Assembly (NCBI RefSeq): GCF_900545795.1
Contig: NZ_URAR01000012.1
Coordinates: 3,145 to 67,144 of the forward strand
DNA: 64,000 nucleotides
Reading direction: 5' to 3'
DNA from: an uncultured Veillonella sp.
GTDB taxonomy: Bacteria; Bacillota; Negativicutes; Veillonellales; Veillonellaceae
Below the pieces are notes generated by a model. That model made no database searches. It was not told the DNA's origin and worked only from the letters and a program-made list of their open reading frames with translations. Of the stretch, positions 44,942 through 53,814 are shown one piece after another. A program made the translations under genes and the position numbers. Each line of letters begins with the position of its first letter. Position 1 is the stretch's first letter.

Positions 44942-46837
44942 TTAGAATTTCATTTCAGCCCCTACACGCCAAACTCGACCGAAGAGATATAAATCATCAA
45001 TTTCTTTATCTAAAATGTTTTCTACAGCGACAAAGACTGATAAGTTTTCATTGATTCGCTTCGTAGCTGAAATATTAAGGGTATTAAATGTATAATATTT
45101 GCTATTAAAATAATAATCCTGCGTAAAGGCATCCCAAAGGGTAATATTATAGCCATTAGTTTCCCCATTATCATAAGAAAGCTGTGCAGTGCTAACAAAT
45201 TTAGGGCGATTAGCTAAGCGGCTTCCATCACTTTCATCCGTGGCATGGATATAATTATGAGTCAATTTAAACGTCAATCGATCATTAAAGTTATATCCTA
45301 AGGTGCTTTCTACCCCACGAATACGCGCTTCATCAACATTTATATACTTCATAGTTAAGAAGCCTGAAAGATAACCCACTACAGTGCTGTCAATTAAGTT
45401 CTTAATCTTATTGTCATAGTAGGACACTTTAGCAAAGGCTTTTCCATGTTCCCCTTCTAGAGCAATATCAAAATTTCTAGATTTCTCTGGCTCAAGATCA
45501 GGATTACCTAATATACGATACGAGAAGGTTCCCACTGTATGGCTAAAGTTCATATACAAATCAGAAATGCTTGGCGCGCGATATCCTAAGCCGTAATTAG
45601 CTTTTAATCGCAAGTGGTCCGTGAAATTATAAGTAGTACCAATTTTAGGGGACACATTCGAACCGAACTGGTCATTATATTCATAACGAATCGCCGGCTG
45701 CACAATCCATTTATCATTGACTTGCCATGTATCTTCAACGAATAATGCCGTAGAATCTACTTCATGGGCTGCTGCATTTTGCAAGCGCGTACCTTCATAG
45801 TAGTTCTTGCGGTATTCACCGCCAAAGGTAATAGTATGGTCATCATTGGCATACATAGTGTCATGCGCTTCAACTACAAAATTATAATACTTGCCATCTT
45901 CATTTAAAGCCGAAGATGCGGGGCGGTATTCTCGATTTAAACGATCATAATAGGTGCGAATTTGGTAGTCATTTTTATCAGTCTTACCTGTATATGTCAA
46001 GCTAAGATCATAGCCATCTTGGTTATATCTAGCGATTGAAGACATATTATTGCTCGATGTCTGTAACTTAGATTTAAAATAACTACCATCAAAACGTAAT
46101 TCATTGTGGTTAGCATTTTCAAAATCATAGGTCGTGCTCACATTATAGTATTGTTTATTGCCATACAAACTTGGCTGATTATATACACTACCAGAAGAAG
46201 ACGAGCTACTTAATACATTCGTAGGTCGTACTTTAGTAAAGCGAGCATCAGCCGTAGCACTCCATCGCCCTTGTTTACCTGTTGAATAACTATACCAATT
46301 ACTAATCTCACGATTCCCAGTGACTACGCCAACAGTGCCCTGTTCTTCTGTAGCCTTTTTAGTAATAACATTAATTACACCACCCATGGCATCGGACCCG
46401 TATAAAGTACTGCCAGAACCGCGGACAATTTCTACGCGTTCTACATTGCTCAAATTGATGCGGCTTAACGTGTAAATATTAGCTGACTGTGCTGTATCCT
46501 CTCCAGACATACGACGTCCATCTACTAAAATCAAAGTGTATCTAGAATCCATGCCGCGAAGCATTACTTGATTACCTGTACCACTTTGTGTGCCAGCAGA
46601 TAAATTTAAATTATCTGCTAACTGTAAGCCTGTAATTAAATTATCTGCCCCTAATTTTTTCATCTCTTCTGCGGTCACTACTTCAACAGCTTGTGGCGAT
46701 GCTTTAATTGTTTCTTCCGTTTTTGATGCCGTTACTACAATTGTATCGGTTTGGCTAGTGGCCGCCCACACTGGTGAGGTCATAGCAGTTACTATTAAAG
46801 TGGATAAAATAATCTGTTTTCTTACTCGTAAGTTCAT
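44942..46837 (-). CDS. TonB-dependent outer-membrane receptor
   Basis: From ATG 46837 (GAGGAG upstream) the protein has 631 residues. The signal peptide NLRVRKQIILSTLIVTAMTSPVWA precedes QTDTIVVTASKTEE, a TonB-box-like segment. The plug repeats the pattern of its neighbour (VMLRGMDSRYTLILVDGRR, VERVEIVRGSGSTLYGSDAMGGVINV) and the barrel ends WRVGAEMKF. The two receptors are clear paralogues from a local duplication, with different extracellular loops. A longer in-frame start at 46876 lacks a good site. Ligand unknown; haem or another iron chelate is favoured by the locus. Confidence 0.88.
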   Translation of the reverse strand: MNLRVRKQIILSTLIVTAMTSPVWAATSQTDTIVVTASKTEETIKASPQAVEVVTAEEMKKLGADNLITGLQLADNLNLSAGTQSGTGNQVMLRGMDSRYTLILVDGRRMSGEDTAQSANIYTLSRINLSNVERVEIVRGSGSTLYGSDAMGGVINVITKKATEEQGTVGVVTGNREISNWYSYSTGKQGRWSATADARFTKVRPTNVLSSSSSSGSVYNQPSLYGNKQYYNVSTTYDFENANHNELRFDGSYFKSKLQTSSNNMSSIARYNQDGYDLSLTYTGKTDKNDYQIRTYYDRLNREYRPASSALNEDGKYYNFVVEAHDTMYANDDHTITFGGEYRKNYYEGTRLQNAAAHEVDSTALFVEDTWQVNDKWIVQPAIRYEYNDQFGSNVSPKIGTTYNFTDHLRLKANYGLGYRAPSISDLYMNFSHTVGTFSYRILGNPDLEPEKSRNFDIALEGEHGKAFAKVSYYDNKIKNLIDSTVVGYLSGFLTMKYINVDEARIRGVESTLGYNFNDRLTFKLTHNYIHATDESDGSRLANRPKFVSTAQLSYDNGETNGYNITLWDAFTQDYYFNSKYYTFNTLNISATKRINENLSVFVAVENILDKEIDDLYLFGRVWRVGAEMKF

Positions 46838-47366
46838 TTGTTTCTCCTCTGAACCAATCATGCACAAAAAGCCCATCTAACACTGCACGACTTATATTGA
46901 GAGTGAATCTGTAATCCCCCACGACTTCTAACACAAGCTTTAATCGACTACTATCACTATCTAACTCGCAAACTCCGTCAGCACACACAACTCGGCCCTA
47001 CTTCTGCTACTGTAATACTCATTACATTTACACACAAATTATCTCTTGAATTAACAACGTAACTCGAAAACATTACGACACTTCTTCAGGTATTCTCATA
47101 TACTTTATACCTTTAACACTTATTATTTTCGCATTTAATTCGATTGCTACTAAAAATGCCTCCACTTGCTCTACATACAAAAAGACATAATAAGTAAGCC
47201 TCTATATCTACAGGTCCCCTGTGTGTCCATGTTTCCACAAGGGCTAGCTACACCTAGCTATTTCAAGGTCGATATATTTAGGTCCTTACCTATTATGTCT
47301 ACTGCTTGTATAGAAAATTCAAACTCTTGTTCAATCTATCATGCCAACTGGGCATGTTTTATAGTA

Positions 47367-47386
47367 ATGGTTAGCTAGCTAACCAT
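47367..47386. repeat. Perfect 20-bp palindrome
   Basis: ATGGTTAGCT is followed directly by AGCTAACCAT. A smaller hairpin (ATGCC-aactg-GGCAT) lies just to its left at 47341-47355. The T-tract needed for a terminator is missing. Confidence 0.7.
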
Positions 47387-47437
47387 GTCTCTCTTAATAC
47401 ACAAAGACTGCCAACTAACCATTAATATCCAAAGTAA

Positions 47438-47484
47438 TTAGTTTATTTTACTGACTGTTACTAACTTTTAGTAAATTTTACTAA
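47438..47484. promoter_or_regulatory. Pair of palindromic operator-like sites
   Basis: TTAGTAAATTTTACTAA (47468-47484) is a perfect palindrome around one central base. A second copy, TTAGTTTATTTTACTGA (47438-47454), is degenerate. Their centres are 30 bp apart, three helical turns, with another TTAGTAA-like half-site between. They lie between the flavodoxin stop and the receptor gene. Confidence 0.5.
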
Positions 47485-47575
47485 CATCCACTAATCTAAT
47501 ATGGTCTAATATTTTTATACTATTTTCTTTTTTAAATATTTCCTATTAGACTAACTGTTACCAATCTGTTTACTA

Positions 47576-48091
47576 TTAACCTAATTTAGCCAATACATCT
47601 TTTGCAAAGTTCTGCGCGTTTTGAAGGTCTGTAGCATCTGGATGGGATGCGGCTTGTCTGTGACGCTCTTCACGCTCTGCACTACGTCCATGAGGATGTC
47701 CTTCAGGGAACATCTTAAACATCATTTCAATAACTTTTGGATCTACTTTGCCTTGGCACATAAAAGTGCTCACTGGCGCTAAGCCATTAGGTAATAATTT
47801 ACTAGCGGCCTCCATCGTTTCCTTAGCATGAGGAAGCATTGGTGGTACACCTAAGGTGGCAAATAAAGCAACTTGTTTTGAATTAATACGGCTCAACACT
47901 GTCTGCGCTTCTTTATTAGCATTTCCTTGGTCAGCCCAAAAGCCCATAAATACTAAATCATAAGAACTTAAATCAGCAGGAGCATCTTTAACAGCTACAC
48001 ACTCTGTACCTGCTGGTAATTCTTTAACAATTGCTTCGGCTACTTGTTTTGTATTGCCTGTGCGTGATGAATAAATAACAATACTCTTCAT
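47576..48091 (-). CDS. Flavodoxin family protein
   Basis: The 171-residue protein has the FMN phosphate loop YSSRTGNTKQ at 8-17, the usual flavodoxin beta/alpha pattern, and VFMGFWADQGN near 48. Its last 45 residues are unusual: GHPHGRSAEREERHRQ-AASHPD, rich in His and Arg. Flavodoxins beside HutW/ChuW genes can supply electrons for anaerobic haem breakdown, so that is the proposed role. It is the last gene of the ABC/HutW run, 29 bases after the ATPase gene. Confidence 0.8.
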   Translation of the reverse strand: MKSIVIYSSRTGNTKQVAEAIVKELPAGTECVAVKDAPADLSSYDLVFMGFWADQGNANKEAQTVLSRINSKQVALFATLGVPPMLPHAKETMEAASKLLPNGLAPVSTFMCQGKVDPKVIEMMFKMFPEGHPHGRSAEREERHRQAASHPDATDLQNAQNFAKDVLAKLG

Positions 48092-48120
48092 GGATAAACT
48101 CCTCTCTATTATACATATGC

Positions 48121-48915
48121 CTATATACGACTTTCATAAGGCACACAAATCGTATGCTCTTCACCATTAATCTGTAATTTACTAAACACCATGTTTACAT
48201 CATAGAGCTGACTCAAGACAGTTTCATTAAAAATATCTGCCACCGCTCCATCAGCTACGATTTGTCCTTGTTTAACTGCTATTAGCCTATGACTAAAATG
48301 AGCTGCATGATTAAGATCATGTAGCACCATAATCACGGTGATACCACGAGTCTTATGTAGTTTCACAACTAATTTCATCAATTCTAGCTGATACCGCACA
48401 TCTAAGAACGTAGTCGGTTCATCTAACATCAATATATCAGGCTCTTGGGCAATAGCCATGGCAAGCCAAGCGCGTTGCCTTTCACCACCGGATAAATCTT
48501 TTAAAGGACGATGCTGTAAATTAACTAAGCCTGTTTCTTCTAAGGCGGCTTCTACGGCCTGCACATCCTCTACTTTTAGTGAACTAAATGCATTCTGATA
48601 GGGCAAACGACCACAGAGTACTAAATCACGTACCGTCATATCCTGCGGCGCTTGAGCAGATTGAGGCAACATGGAAATGATTCGCGCCACTTCCTTAGCC
48701 CCCATCTTTTGAATATTTTTACCATCTAATAGTACAGTCCCAGCCATCGGCTCCAACAGACGGCCTAAGGTTTTTAATACCGTGGATTTACCCGATCCAT
48801 TAGGACCAATAATGCTTACAATCTCTGGTTTATCAAAGCTTACATTAACCCCTTCACCAACGATTCGCTCTCCATAGCCGATACGACCTTGGTCCATAAC
48901 TAATGTACGTGTCAT
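48121..48915 (-). CDS. ABC transporter ATP-binding protein, haem/iron-chelate type
   Basis: The 264-residue protein shows Walker A GPNGSGKST near 38, the Q-loop MLPQSAQAP, signature LSGGERQRAWLAMAIAQEPD near 142, Walker B ILMLDEPTTFLD and the H-loop HDLNHA. It belongs to the FecE/FhuC/HmuV/BtuD importer ATPases. Its start overlaps the permease stop by 4 bases. It powers the importer from the cytoplasmic face of the inner membrane. Confidence 0.92.
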   Translation of the reverse strand: MTRTLVMDQGRIGYGERIVGEGVNVSFDKPEIVSIIGPNGSGKSTVLKTLGRLLEPMAGTVLLDGKNIQKMGAKEVARIISMLPQSAQAPQDMTVRDLVLCGRLPYQNAFSSLKVEDVQAVEAALEETGLVNLQHRPLKDLSGGERQRAWLAMAIAQEPDILMLDEPTTFLDVRYQLELMKLVVKLHKTRGITVIMVLHDLNHAAHFSHRLIAVKQGQIVADGAVADIFNETVLSQLYDVNMVFSKLQINGEEHTICVPYESRI

Positions 48916-49946
48916 CCTCGGCTCCTCCGTTTCAATAGATACAAGAAAAATGGCGCCCCTAAGAAGGATAGGAATATCCCCACTGGTATTTCCATAGGAC
49001 TAAATATAGTTCTCGCAAAGGTATCTGCTCCAACTAGTAAAGCCGCACCAAATACGGCAGAAGCTGGTAATAAGTATTCAAAATCAGAACCTACGATAAG
49101 TCGCATAATATGAGGTACAATAAGCCCTACAAAGCCGAGTAAGCCAGCTACACTGGCAGAGGATGCAGCTAAAATAGCCGATAAAAAGATTAGAATAAAA
49201 CGCGTGCGTTTTAAATTAATCCCCAAGCTCAAAGCTACTTCATCACCCATTTGAAGGGCATTTAATTTTCGATAATTCCACAAGGTACCTAAAAGGCCAA
49301 TAATGCTATAAGGCAATACAATCCACACATAGGACCAGCGTGCCCCTGCAAAACCACCGGCAAGCCAGTTAACGGCGCCTTGAATACGGTCTGGGAATGC
49401 TACCCACAAAGCTGTTGTGCCACCGCCAAAGAAAGCGGCTACTGCTACACCTGCTAAGATAAGGCGCAAAGGATTAATGCCTCTATCCCAAGCCAATAAA
49501 AATACAATCGCCAATGCCACTAAAGCACCTATAAAGGCCGCTAAAGGCACCCAGTAAATAAAGGCTGGTGCTAAAATCATTACTGCCATAGCAGCCACCC
49601 CGGCACCAGCAGTAACGCCAATAATCCCTGGATCGGCCAATGGATTATGCAATACGCCTTGCAAAATGCAGCCTGCCAAGGCTAAGTTCATGCCCACTAA
49701 TGCGGCACATATAACGCGAGGTAAGCGCAAATAATACACAATTCGCTCCGTATCATTAGAGCCTTGCCCTTGTAATAATAAGGATAATTCCTGTAAGCTA
49801 ACTGGAATGGCCCCATATAAAATACCCGCTAAAGCAGCGATGAGTAAAAATAGCCCAGCTCCTGCATACGCTAGTTGACGACGTCGATACCGTCCATCTT
49901 TCGGCAGTGCTAACTGATTCTGTGCAGTCAACTCTTTGTTAGTCAT
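48912..49946 (-). CDS. FecCD-type ABC transporter permease
   Basis: From ATG 49946 (AAAGGAGG upstream) the protein has 344 residues and about 10 membrane helices. RLPRVICAALVGMNLALAGCILQGVLHNPLADPGIIGVTAGA is the FecCD signature. LGFVGLIVPHIMRL near 275 and the GADTFAR motif are also typical. It forms the inner-membrane channel, probably as a homodimer since only one permease gene exists. A longer in-frame start lies within the preceding gene and is less likely. It overlaps the binding-protein gene by 8 bases. Confidence 0.92.
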   Translation of the reverse strand: MTNKELTAQNQLALPKDGRYRRRQLAYAGAGLFLLIAALAGILYGAIPVSLQELSLLLQGQGSNDTERIVYYLRLPRVICAALVGMNLALAGCILQGVLHNPLADPGIIGVTAGAGVAAMAVMILAPAFIYWVPLAAFIGALVALAIVFLLAWDRGINPLRLILAGVAVAAFFGGGTTALWVAFPDRIQGAVNWLAGGFAGARWSYVWIVLPYSIIGLLGTLWNYRKLNALQMGDEVALSLGINLKRTRFILIFLSAILAASSASVAGLLGFVGLIVPHIMRLIVGSDFEYLLPASAVFGAALLVGADTFARTIFSPMEIPVGIFLSFLGAPFFLYLLKRRSRG

Positions 49947-50904
49947 TTGGGACCTCCTTTCCATATAAATCCTTGTACATAATATCCAGCGCTTCATTAA
50001 TTGGCGTCCCTGGATTTAATGCAAATAAACCACCTGATAAATAGTAAATACGGCCTGTTTTAACAGCGGAAATATCCTGCCAAGCCGAACTCTCTAACAT
50101 ATCTCGCTTAAAGGTTTCAATGCTATCAGGCTTAGGTGTCATGGAAATGAAGAAAATGACTTCCGGATTCTCTTTTATGATGTACTCCATACTGAGTGGC
50201 ACATAATCGCCAGCGAGGCTACTATCTCGGTCGGCAATATTATGACCACCCAAAGTTTTTAGTAAATTACCACTAAACGAAGTATTCGTGGCCATGCTAA
50301 AACTGCCAGGCGACCCAAAGATAATGAGGGACTGGGGTCCTGTTTCTTCTTTAGTCAAGGCCACTACTTTATTATAATGATCTTCAGCGCGCTTGGCTGT
50401 TACATTGGCAACATCTTCATGACCGGTTAATTCCCCAAAGAAGCGAAGTGTATCTACTACATCTTCATAGGTATTTAGATTATTAATATACAAGGGTATA
50501 TTAGCCTGGCTTAGCATCTCGCGCAGATTGGTATTAAAAGGTACATTAACGCCAATAACTAAATCCGGATGCATACCGATAATAGCTTCTACGCTAGGAC
50601 TATGAAGACCCCCAATAGATGGCACATCAGCCGTCGCCGCCATAAGGTCTTTAGAATAATATGAGGACTTAGGCTTACCTACTACTTTACCGCCTACTGC
50701 ATAATACATATCTAAGTTTGCAATATTTAAGATAACAACGCGCTTCGGATGCGTTGGAATCTGAATCTCCGTGCCGGTTGCATCAACTACGGTACGCATA
50801 GTGCTTGGTTGAGCTGACTCATATTCATGAAAATTCATCCATCCTGCTAAAAATACCAAGCAGGCCACTACAATACCTACCGGAATTATTAAATAACGCT
50901 TCAA
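49939..50904 (-). CDS. Periplasmic iron/haem-binding protein of ABC importer
   Basis: The 321-residue protein begins with a hydrophobic N-terminal helix (YLIIPVGIVVACLVFLAGW), an uncleaved anchor or signal peptide with no lipobox at the expected place. The rest is a class III substrate-binding protein: VVDATGTEIQIPTHPKRVVILN, LHSPSVEAIIGMHPDLVIG, and a C-terminal SSAWQDISAVKTGRIYYLSGG. It would pass haem or Fe-chelate from receptor to permease in the periplasm. It is the first gene of the ABC set, 24 bases after hutW. Confidence 0.88.
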   Translation of the reverse strand: MKRYLIIPVGIVVACLVFLAGWMNFHEYESAQPSTMRTVVDATGTEIQIPTHPKRVVILNIANLDMYYAVGGKVVGKPKSSYYSKDLMAATADVPSIGGLHSPSVEAIIGMHPDLVIGVNVPFNTNLREMLSQANIPLYINNLNTYEDVVDTLRFFGELTGHEDVANVTAKRAEDHYNKVVALTKEETGPQSLIIFGSPGSFSMATNTSFSGNLLKTLGGHNIADRDSSLAGDYVPLSMEYIIKENPEVIFFISMTPKPDSIETFKRDMLESSAWQDISAVKTGRIYYLSGGLFALNPGTPINEALDIMYKDLYGKEVPND

Positions 50905-50928
50905 ACCATCACCTACCTTACTAACATC

Positions 50929-52653
50929 TTATTTATTCTTTAGCACCTTCCCCATCGGACAAGCACTCGGATGCCCTGCCATAGTTGTGGCCTTATACAT
51001 CCCTTGCGTATCATTTAATTCTTTTGCTGGACTTTCTGCACGATTAGCAAACTGCGCACGAATCATATGAGGATGTCCACTAGGATCGTCTTTTGGCACT
51101 CCTGCTGGGTGGCCTGCTCCATGAGGATGACCACCGGGATGTCCTTTTGGCACGCCTGCTGGGTGGCCCGCTCCATGAGGATGACCACCTGGATGTCCTT
51201 TTGGCACTCCTGCTGGATGGCCCATTCCCTGAGGATGTCCATGTACCTTGCCATCATTTTGCGCCGCAATCTTCTCTTTTAACATAACAGACTCACCAGT
51301 CAATATATATTGAGCCATTTCAATAGTCGACTGTGTTAAGTTCACATGCCAGAATTCACCGGCCAACGTCAATTTATACATAACGCCATTGAAGCTGCAA
51401 AGGCCTCGCTCACACCATAAATCGAAGAGCCACGCTAAATCACCTAAACGCTCATCATAGGCAATGAGAGGTCGCAAATCAAAATGACCTTGCTCCAATT
51501 GAGCCACAATAATATTGGCCATCTCCTGCAATGGCGATTGCTTCATCAATACCATAAAAGGCTTTTGACCTGCTTCTACCATGGCCTCATAAGGACCAAG
51601 AGCACGATGGAGCATCGTCATATAGCCACCTACATTGCCACCGGCACCACAGCCAAAGGGGAACATAGGATAGCCGCGCTTAGCCATTGTATTATAAAGG
51701 CTACGCTCCCGTGGAGAGCGGCTCCAATGGGCGGCACTTAAACGCTTAAAATTATAGGCATCTACAAATTCTCTAGCCATAGCAAACATCTGAGCCTGTT
51801 CCTTAGTAGTCGCCGCTGGCGAAATGCGCCCCTTTTGTATTTGTTTATTTAAATCACTATTTTCAAATACATTTAACTGATATAAATCCATACCATCAAT
51901 CGGTGCTGTCTCAAGAATTTTTAAGTCTTCCATCCATTTTTCAGGTGTTTGGTCAGGCAATCCATAAATTAAATCCACTACCAAGGAGCATTGATTATAT
52001 TCTTTAATGGCAGCTAAACGCTGTAAAATAGTCTCCTGGTCATCTAAGCGCCCCAATTGACGACGAATATCCGTGTGAAACGATTGCACACCTAAGGACA
52101 TGCGATTCACTCCATTAGAGAACCAAGCCTCCATTTTTTCAGGCACTACATCATTGATGCGGCCTTCTAAGGTGAGCTCATAATCATTAGCCAAAGGCAA
52201 GCAGTTCTGAATTGTCTTTAATAATCGCGCCGCATTATGCGCCGATAAAGAGGTCGGTGTGCCGCCTCCAATGAATACAGTTTGAATCAATCCATCCTTT
52301 ACGCGTCTATGCGTTGCATCATGTTCTAATTCCTGAATGAGCAAATCAATGTAACGATCTTCTGCTGATTGATTGGCTGCATTTTGGAAAAATCCACAGT
52401 ACAAGCATTTTGTCTGACAAAATGGAATGTGTATATACGCAGACTGTAATTGTCCTTTTGTAGGCTCTTCCTCCATAAGTCGAGACCAAGTGCTTTGCGA
52501 CTCCTCTGGACTCAACGGGCGGCCATTTAAACCTGCATGTACTACACGCTTTGCATCAAAGGCTTCCATAAGCGGATTATCTGTGGACCGCCCAAATTGC
52601 ATAATCCGTTGTTCCTCAGACATGCTGGCAAATAATTCTTCAGGTTTCATCAT
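50929..52653 (-). CDS. hutW: HutW/ChuW-like radical SAM haem-degradation protein with His-rich repeat tail
   Basis: The 574-residue protein belongs to the HemW-like radical SAM family. The 4Fe-4S motif is in IPFCQTKCLYCGFFQN (C-x3-C-x2-C) near 77-90, then VFIGGGTPTSL, and the early block KRVVHAGLNGRPLSPEE typical of HutW/ChuW rather than HemW. ChuW opens the haem ring anaerobically and frees iron. The usual protein ends near 450. Here a tail follows with three 18-residue repeats HPHGAGHPAGVPKGHPGG (residues about 473-526) and a final HPSACPMG. The tail may bind haem or metal. Neighbours are ExbD and the ABC importer. Confidence 0.83.
   Translation of the reverse strand: MMKPEELFASMSEEQRIMQFGRSTDNPLMEAFDAKRVVHAGLNGRPLSPEESQSTWSRLMEEEPTKGQLQSAYIHIPFCQTKCLYCGFFQNAANQSAEDRYIDLLIQELEHDATHRRVKDGLIQTVFIGGGTPTSLSAHNAARLLKTIQNCLPLANDYELTLEGRINDVVPEKMEAWFSNGVNRMSLGVQSFHTDIRRQLGRLDDQETILQRLAAIKEYNQCSLVVDLIYGLPDQTPEKWMEDLKILETAPIDGMDLYQLNVFENSDLNKQIQKGRISPAATTKEQAQMFAMAREFVDAYNFKRLSAAHWSRSPRERSLYNTMAKRGYPMFPFGCGAGGNVGGYMTMLHRALGPYEAMVEAGQKPFMVLMKQSPLQEMANIIVAQLEQGHFDLRPLIAYDERLGDLAWLFDLWCERGLCSFNGVMYKLTLAGEFWHVNLTQSTIEMAQYILTGESVMLKEKIAAQNDGKVHGHPQGMGHPAGVPKGHPGGHPHGAGHPAGVPKGHPGGHPHGAGHPAGVPKDDPSGHPHMIRAQFANRAESPAKELNDTQGMYKATTMAGHPSACPMGKVLKNK
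51076..51237. repeat. 54-bp tandem repeat encoding the His/Gly/Pro tail
   Basis: Three adjacent 54-bp copies encode 18-residue repeats within hutW, with further partial HP pairs on each side. Near identity at DNA level means copy number could vary between strains without breaking the frame. Confidence 0.85.
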
Positions 52654-52667
52654 GAGTTAGATTCCTT

Positions 52668-53069
52668 TCATTTATTGGTGGCTCCAATGGAGAATTTTTT
52701 AATCCCCGCCGAACGCACCATATCCATAATTGCTACAACTTGACCATGAGCAGCTCGTGCATCGGCCTGTAAAATAACGGCGATGGACGGATTCTCTTTT
52801 GCTTTTGTGGCTAAAAGTTGTCTAGCATCATCTGCACTGAAGGCTTTTGAATCAATAACAATATGTCCTGCTGTATCTAATGATATTATAACAGGAACTT
52901 GCCGTTGTGTCTGTGCGGCTTGCGCCGTAGGAAGCTGAACATCGAGAGATTTTTGTGCTACTGTTTGAAGACTATTCATCATAAAAAAGACGAGTAAAAA
53001 GAAAATTATGTCAATCATAGGAATAATCATAAACATTGGTTTTTGCTTTAATCCTAATTCTTTAAACAT
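52668..53069 (-). CDS. exbD: ExbD/TolR-family biopolymer transport protein
   Basis: The 133-residue protein has one N-terminal membrane helix, PMIDIIFFLLVFFMMN, with the conserved proton-relay Asp near 23, then a periplasmic domain with AAHGQVVAIMDMVRSAGIKK. This is the ExbD/TolR plan. With ExbB it uses proton flow to energise TonB. Its start is one base after the exbB stop and hutW follows after 14 bases, which ties energisation to haem use. Confidence 0.9.
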   Translation of the reverse strand: MFKELGLKQKPMFMIIPMIDIIFFLLVFFMMNSLQTVAQKSLDVQLPTAQAAQTQRQVPVIISLDTAGHIVIDSKAFSADDARQLLATKAKENPSIAVILQADARAAHGQVVAIMDMVRSAGIKKFSIGATNK

Positions 53070-53070
53070 A

Positions 53071-53688
53071 TTAATTCCACTCCTTTTTTAATCCATTGGC
53101 GACCATAGCACAGGTTTTTTCAGAGTCTACTATAAAATGATCTAAGCGGTGACTGAAATAGGTGTACACCATAAAGGCAATAATAGCAACGCAAAGGCCT
53201 GTAGCCGTCGCAATGAGAGCTTCCCCAATACCGCCAGTAATAGCCGCTGCACCGCCGCCATTATCTAAGACTCCAAAGGTGCCAATCATGCCCGTAACAG
53301 TGCCTAACAAACCAAGTAATGGCGCCACTGTAACGATGGCACTTAAATAATCTAAATAGCGTTTAAAAGATGACATTTCTAAAGTCATTTGCTCCATAAA
53401 GCTATTTTTTAAACTTGATTCAGATTCTCGATTTCGCATACCTGCCTGTACTACACGGCTCATGGCGGATGGATATTGGGTGCACAATTCGTCCACTGTG
53501 TTCCAATCTTCAGATTTAATACTGTGGTAAACGCCATGAATCAATCCTTTTATACTTCGCGTATTATGTTTAAAATAATACCATCGTTCAATGGCAATAG
53601 CGATAGTCACCAAGGAAAGAAATAAAAGTGGATACATAACTAAACCACCTGTAATAAATAAGTGTAATACATATGCTAATGCTTCCAT
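53071..53688 (-). CDS. exbB: ExbB/TolQ-family proton channel protein
   Basis: From ATG 53688 (GAGGAGG upstream) the protein has 205 residues. It has a first membrane helix near 10-30, and then LSAIVTVAPLLGLLGTVTGMIGTF and GGIGEALIATATGLCVAIIAFMVY. These are the two conserved helices of MotA/TolQ/ExbB channels. It forms the pentameric part of the TonB motor. An in-frame start 21 codons earlier has no ribosome-binding site. A weak Fur-like box lies about 55 bases upstream. Confidence 0.9.
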   Translation of the reverse strand: MEALAYVLHLFITGGLVMYPLLFLSLVTIAIAIERWYYFKHNTRSIKGLIHGVYHSIKSEDWNTVDELCTQYPSAMSRVVQAGMRNRESESSLKNSFMEQMTLEMSSFKRYLDYLSAIVTVAPLLGLLGTVTGMIGTFGVLDNGGGAAAITGGIGEALIATATGLCVAIIAFMVYTYFSHRLDHFIVDSEKTCAMVANGLKKEWN

Positions 53689-53742
53689 TAATTTGACCTC
53701 CTCGTGCAAATATGTACACAACCATACCTGCTCTATATAAAA

Positions 53743-53757
53743 TGATAACAAAAGTCA
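53743..53757. promoter_or_regulatory. Weak Fur-like box upstream of exbB
   Basis: TGATAACAAAAGTCA matches 10 of the 14 informative positions of the 7-1-7 Fur consensus TGATAAT-N-ATTATCA; the left half is nearly perfect. It overlaps a minus-strand TTGACT with TATAGA 15 bases away, a possible internal promoter. Confidence 0.35.
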
Positions 53758-53814
53758 ATTTCATCAAACTACCCCAAAAAGAGCACTTAGCTCCATTGGG
53801 TCAAGAAATTTCCA

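Larger units (their letters stand above)
46838..47575. other. Long structured gap upstream of the right TonB receptor
   Basis: This 738-base region carries no convincing gene. A 77-codon minus-strand reading (46755-46988) and a 70-codon plus-strand reading (47166-47378) lack supporting signals. It holds one TTGTGTGTAA motif (47028-47037), several hairpins including a perfect 20-bp palindrome at 47367-47386, and two 17-bp palindromic sites at 47438-47484. A long 5' leader or operator region for the receptor is the likeliest use. Confidence 0.5.

Noticed and set aside
46755..46988. 77-codon minus-strand reading overlapping the start of the right TonB receptor
   Set aside because: It overlaps the receptor's ribosome-binding site and signal peptide in another frame and has no clear site of its own. 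A leader peptide cannot be excluded, but there is no support.
47166..47378. 70-codon plus-strand reading in the receptor's upstream region
   Set aside because: It runs through hairpins, has no ribosome-binding site and shows no family-like composition.
46838..47575. Cobalamin riboswitch upstream of the TonB receptor
   Set aside because: The conserved cobalamin boxes were looked for on the minus strand and not found.
51067..51287. Three overlapping readings on both strands across the hutW repeat tail
   Set aside because: They are repeat-driven shadows. The hutW frame alone continues a known protein.
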